Below, piece after piece: positions 60,691 through 64,000 of a stretch of DNA of 64,000 nucleotides. The stretch comes from Oscheius tipulae (Eukaryota; Nematoda; Chromadorea; Rhabditida; Rhabditidae). Numbering within the stretch: the stretch's first letter is position 1; the number at the start of each line of letters is the position of its first letter. The DNA lies in assembly GCA_037178975.1 (NCBI GenBank), contig JASJZH010000002.1:1240001-1304000 (forward strand), in the 5' to 3' direction. The notes below the pieces were generated by a model that was given only the letters and a program-made list of their open reading frames with translations, had not been told where the DNA came from and did not search any database. A program made the translations under genes and the position numbers.

Positions 60691-62353
60691 ATGGACGACG
60701 CCGAGGTGCCGGAGTTCGATATCCAGCTGCCCAAAGTCCACGTTCATTATGACTTCCGTCCTATAAAGGTTAGCCTGGGTAGTTGTTGGACCCTTTTCTA
60801 GATCAGAGTCTATCGAAATGGCGACGAGAATGATCTGGGCAAGGACTTATTCGTCACCAGGAAGGAGTTCAAGCATTGGATTGTCTTTCTAGATGTACTG
60901 ACGAAAAAACTGGGGACGAATACGGCTGTTAACAAACTGTATACAGTTCTAGGAGAACGGATTGATCATGTGAGTTGACCAGCCGTTTTCTAGGAAAACT
61001 TCAGTTTGATGACCTGATCCCTAAGGGAGAGTATGTGGCTGTGGAGAAGAATGGCTTTATGTCCTGTGATTACGGAAAGTATAGGCCTGAGCGGAGCCAG
61101 GAGAAGGTTGGTCTTTGACCAGAAAGTTTTCAAAGTTCAAGCAGAAATGGAAGTCAACACTGCATGCAGACGAGGATAGGCTGCACTTCTTGAACTCTGC
61201 TGAGACTATGGATATTTATCTGAAGAATGAGGGATATGGGAGCTATACAGGTATGGAACAGTGAGACATATAGACAGAGAGACAGGGAGACATAGAGACA
61301 GAGAGACAAAGAGACATACAGGCAGAGCCACAGAGAGACAGGGACATGGAGAAAGAGTGAAAATACCTATTCAGGTCTTCCTTATCCCCACGACTCTATC
61401 TTGGCTAACAGTCACAGCCATTCAGCTATGCATATCCATTCGCATGTCCACGTAGAACAGTTTGGCGGAAGTCTTGAAAAGCTGAACAAAGTCGGGAGAA
61501 CTGTCTACCAAGCGGATAAGGACAATGAACATAGCAAAAGTAAGGGTCTGGGACGCGTTTCAGCACCAAATTCAGGCGAGATCCACTTGCCAAAGCTGGT
61601 TGGCTTGACTGATCCCAGTTCCAGTGACTTGACGGAGAAAGACAAGCCTTCGGAAGACCTAAAGCTCCCTCAGATAGTTAAGACCAATGCAACTTCTAGT
61701 GAAGAAACTCTTCCAAATGAGAACAGAGTATTGGAAGAGAAGGAAGAACAAGTGGAGCCACTCGGACAGGCAAAGAGTACGATTGTAGAGGAGACGAAGA
61801 TGGAAGAGACACTGTCAATCATCCCGAAAGTGAATGAGATTTACGAAGAGAACGGACACATCATTGTTCCGCTGATGATACCGACAAAGTATGCTATGGG
61901 AAGAAGCCCGGGTGGTTTGTTTAGGCAATTTCTTAAAAATGCAAAGAGCTTCAGCTAGTCCCCAGCCAAAAAGACGAGAGGAAACAGGGGAGACACCTAT
62001 ACAGAAAGTTCCTTCTCTTTTCGATGCTCGAAGTGAGTCTCAACCTCTCTGTCTCTCTGTCTCTTTGTCTCTCTGTCAGTCTTTCTGGCTCCCAATCTTC
62101 CTTTCCAGAGTTTTTCGACGCTGACCTGGATGCAGTCAAACCTATTCGAAGACCCCGAGCTGTCGAACAGATAGTGGAAAAGACTGAGCGTCGAATATAT
62201 AGGGAACTGTCCGATGACAGAGATCAAATAATGGTGAGAGTATCTAGTGGTAATGTGAGTTTCTTCCAGCCTCCAAGAGAAATTATCAAAAACACTTCAA
62301 ACTACAAGACGTATCTTTGGGAGAAGAGAAGATTCGACCCGGATTTTGATTGA
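60691..62353 (+). CDS. Doublecortin-domain protein without a kinase
   Basis: Seven exons (60691-60768, 60802-60969, 61005-61106, 61145-61250, 61375-61911, 61955-62032, 62109-62353) give 437 aa. Residues ~26-115 form a DCX domain: IRVYRNGDENDLGKDLFVTR, WIVFLDVLTKKLG, AVNKLYTVLGERIDHFDDL and YVAVEKNGFM, a microtubule-binding fold. The remainder is low-complexity and charged, with a His-rich patch (HSHSAMHIHSHVHVEQFGGS) and a C-terminal basic stretch. There is no Ser/Thr kinase domain, unlike ZYG-8/DCLK. The last exon contains a possible 36-bp optional intron (62234-62269: GTGAGA...TTCCAG) whose use would keep the frame. The ATG is close behind a GGCTTCAG acceptor. Confidence 0.88.
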
Positions 62354-62434
62354 TCTCAGTTTTTTTGTACCCACCATGCTTTCTGTGCTAGTCTTTCAAT
62401 GCTGGTTCTTTCTTGAGTACAAGTTAAAATATCT

Positions 62435-62665
62435 TTATTTCTTATCCGTTTCCAAATCGTTTAGTATTTTAAAGAGGTCGCGCATCTCTTCGTGAGCTTC
62501 GGTTGAGGCCTGAAAAAGAAGATCAGTGGGGCTTTGCAACTAAACTACGTTTCGGTCGGCTGTAGAGATTGTAACGATGACAATGATGAGGCAGATTAGA
62601 CCAAGAAGAGTCAGAAAGCTGATCATAACTGAAGGATGACAGCTGGAGGCAGCAGCCGTGCCCAT
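62435..62665 (-). CDS. 63-aa single-pass membrane microprotein
   Basis: Two exons (62665-62549, 62509-62435) give 63 aa: a short N-terminus (MGTAAASSCHPSV), one strong membrane helix (ISFLTLLGLICLIIVIVTI), then a charged helical tail (HEEMRDLFKILNDLETDKK). An acceptor-like CTTCAG before a second Met (residue 14) allows a 50-aa form. No family is recognised. It is convergent with the doublecortin-domain gene, 81 bp apart. Confidence 0.6.
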
Positions 62666-63015
62666 TCAAAATAATTGGGCATAAGAGAACAGATTCCAGA
62701 CGCTGCAGAGCCGGGGCGAAAGACATTAACGTCATTGCTCGCATCATTCGAGGGATATTCTGGGGCTACGGAAAAGACAGAGGGATAGAGAGATAGGGAG
62801 ACAGCTAAACAGAGTGACAGAGAAACGAAAGACAAAAATACAGAGTGACAGTGAGACAGAAAAACAGAGGAAAAGAGGAACAGAAAGATAGTGAGACAAA
62901 AACAATTTATTGTTTCCTTCCAAAGGACGCGACACGCCTTCCTTTATTTCCGAACACTAAGAAATTCAAACTATTCTAAATCATATCACAACTTTGACTT
63001 AACCAGTAGCCAAGG

Positions 63016-63304
63016 ATGGGAGTGAAGCTGTCGATCGATCCTCCAAACTGCAAGACCCAAGTTGAGGCCAGCCGATGCTCCTACCTACACCGTGGCCCCT
63101 CCCAGCCGGGACATCATTCAGGTCGACTACACCGCTGAGCTCGTCTTCTCTCCTTTCAAGAGCAAAGTCAAGGTCGATACTCTAACCATCGAGTACGTCA
63201 CCGTGGCTGACGATACAAAGGATGCTGCCGCTATCTTCGTCCCTGGCAAGCCGGCTGCAGAGATCACCGGAGCCAGTGTGATCAAGCTGCTGACTGCAGA
63301 GTGA
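63016..63304 (+). pseudogene. Broken sperm MSP-like (SSP-type) gene
   Basis: The start MGVKLSIDPPNCKTQVEA is like the opening of nematode sperm-specific MSP-domain proteins. It is followed, in a different frame, by PADAPTYTVAPPSRDIIQVD ... KVDTLTIEYVTVADDTKDAAAIF ... TGASVIKLLTAE, the rest of such a domain to its stop. About 25-30 residues of the first beta strands are missing at the join near 63067 and the frame is off, so the ATG frame stops after 40 codons. Codon choice is otherwise biased like an expressed gene, so the damage may be recent or an assembly fault. Confidence 0.65.
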
Positions 63305-64000
63305 ACAAAAGTACAACCGGGATAGTCCATTGTTTTTCTTTTGAGTAGTATGTGAAAGCGAGGCGTCTAATCAGTTCTTGGCGCGCGGAGTGTAGTCTCT
63401 TCGCAATCGATTAGCCCCCACTATCAATCTGGTCATTTTGATCACGTTCCACTGTCACACTAGTAGGCAGACTTGCTATTATCTCTCTGTGTATATTTTT
63501 GCGACTAGATGGTTCTAGTGTATTCCATTTAAAGACTTTCCTCTTGTACTGTCCACACGTTCAGGCTTTCCTCTAGTAGATGTTCTCGACTCATAAGAGT
63601 TGCTACCATGTTCAGTGTCTAACATAAGGGTATTTTCCAGCCTTGCATACTTTTGTTCTCTGTTCTATTATCTTTCAAAGGTTCCTTTGAGCTAGTTAAT
63701 CTCCACAACTTTGCAAAATCTCAAGGCTAGACTATGACTTTGCCGACCTTTTGACTTTGTGTCTCTGCATGTCAAAATAGCCCCAAAGGGATCGAGAACG
63801 CTGTAATTTATCCTATTGGCAATTTCCTTACTGTTTAACGAAAAGTGGATTCGAATAATGGTTTTTACTAGAGCAATCTGTGTTCCGACCACAATAGAGA
63901 TATCAATCGAACCTGTCGCTACCGTGGGTGCGAAGTACAAAAATCAGTTGACTAATAGGAAAAGTTTTATTGTTAGTCTACTTGTTTCTTGAAAGTCAGT
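63305..64000. other. Right-edge spacer
   Basis: No supported gene or repeat; the minus-strand open frame at 63692-63940 shows no domain or splice logic. Confidence 0.5.

Overview
The window is nuclear DNA from a nematode. The evidence is: very short introns (most 36-60 bp, GT...TTTCAG); two 5S rRNA genes of the nematode type; a moulting-cycle MLT-10/DUF644 protein (a nematode-specific family); a tandem-repeat galectin of the LEC-1 kind; a one-Ig secreted protein; a broken sperm MSP-like gene; and a fused rhamnose-biosynthesis enzyme as in Caenorhabditis. I cannot name the species. Many start codons sit a few bases after a splice-acceptor-like TTTCAG, as expected for trans-splicing or 5'-UTR introns.

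Layout. 1-443 is the 3' end of a Q/P-rich protein. 1585-7502 (+) holds a bifunctional rhamnose enzyme (630 aa) and SCP-X (thiolase plus SCP2, 532 aa). 7905-10897 (-) is the galectin. 10898-16303 is gene-poor, with two dispersed 5S genes, a MITE and hairpin repeats. 16304-19561 (-) carries an unrecognised 124-aa protein and a 400-aa seven-helix membrane protein. 22735-33536 (-) is a dense run: PIG-W and SQV-2/B3GALT6 (probably one operon), UBE2J2, and a UBE2J2 paralogue without the membrane anchor. The introns of this run are full of palindromic MITEs and a tRNA-derived SINE. 34795-37275 is an almost intact Ginger-type transposon with ~230-bp terminal inverted repeats and a 4-bp target duplication. 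37461-48616 (-) has NECAP, the MLT-10-like protein and RUSF1. 50667-52425 (+) is CYRI/FAM49. 53262-56663 (-) is CDC-42; its 2-kb last intron hosts a small zinc-finger gene and a head-to-head broken inverted copy. 58956-59583 (-) is a one-Ig protein. Then come a cathepsin-like fragment (-), a doublecortin-domain protein (+), a 63-aa membrane microprotein (-) and a broken sperm MSP-like gene (+).

The genes are mostly housekeeping and not one pathway. Local themes are glycobiology (rhamnose synthesis, proteoglycan linker GalT-II, GPI inositol acylation, galectin) and Rac/Cdc42 actin control (CYRI and CDC-42 are neighbours). Gene models were built by hand from splice consensus and reading-frame phase; nearly all close in frame at the length expected for the family. 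The most unusual items are the Ginger element, the zinc-finger inverted duplication inside the cdc-42 intron, an orientation-biased intronic 15-mer, a GT-TG intron in sqv-2, and several uncatalogued palindromic repeat families.
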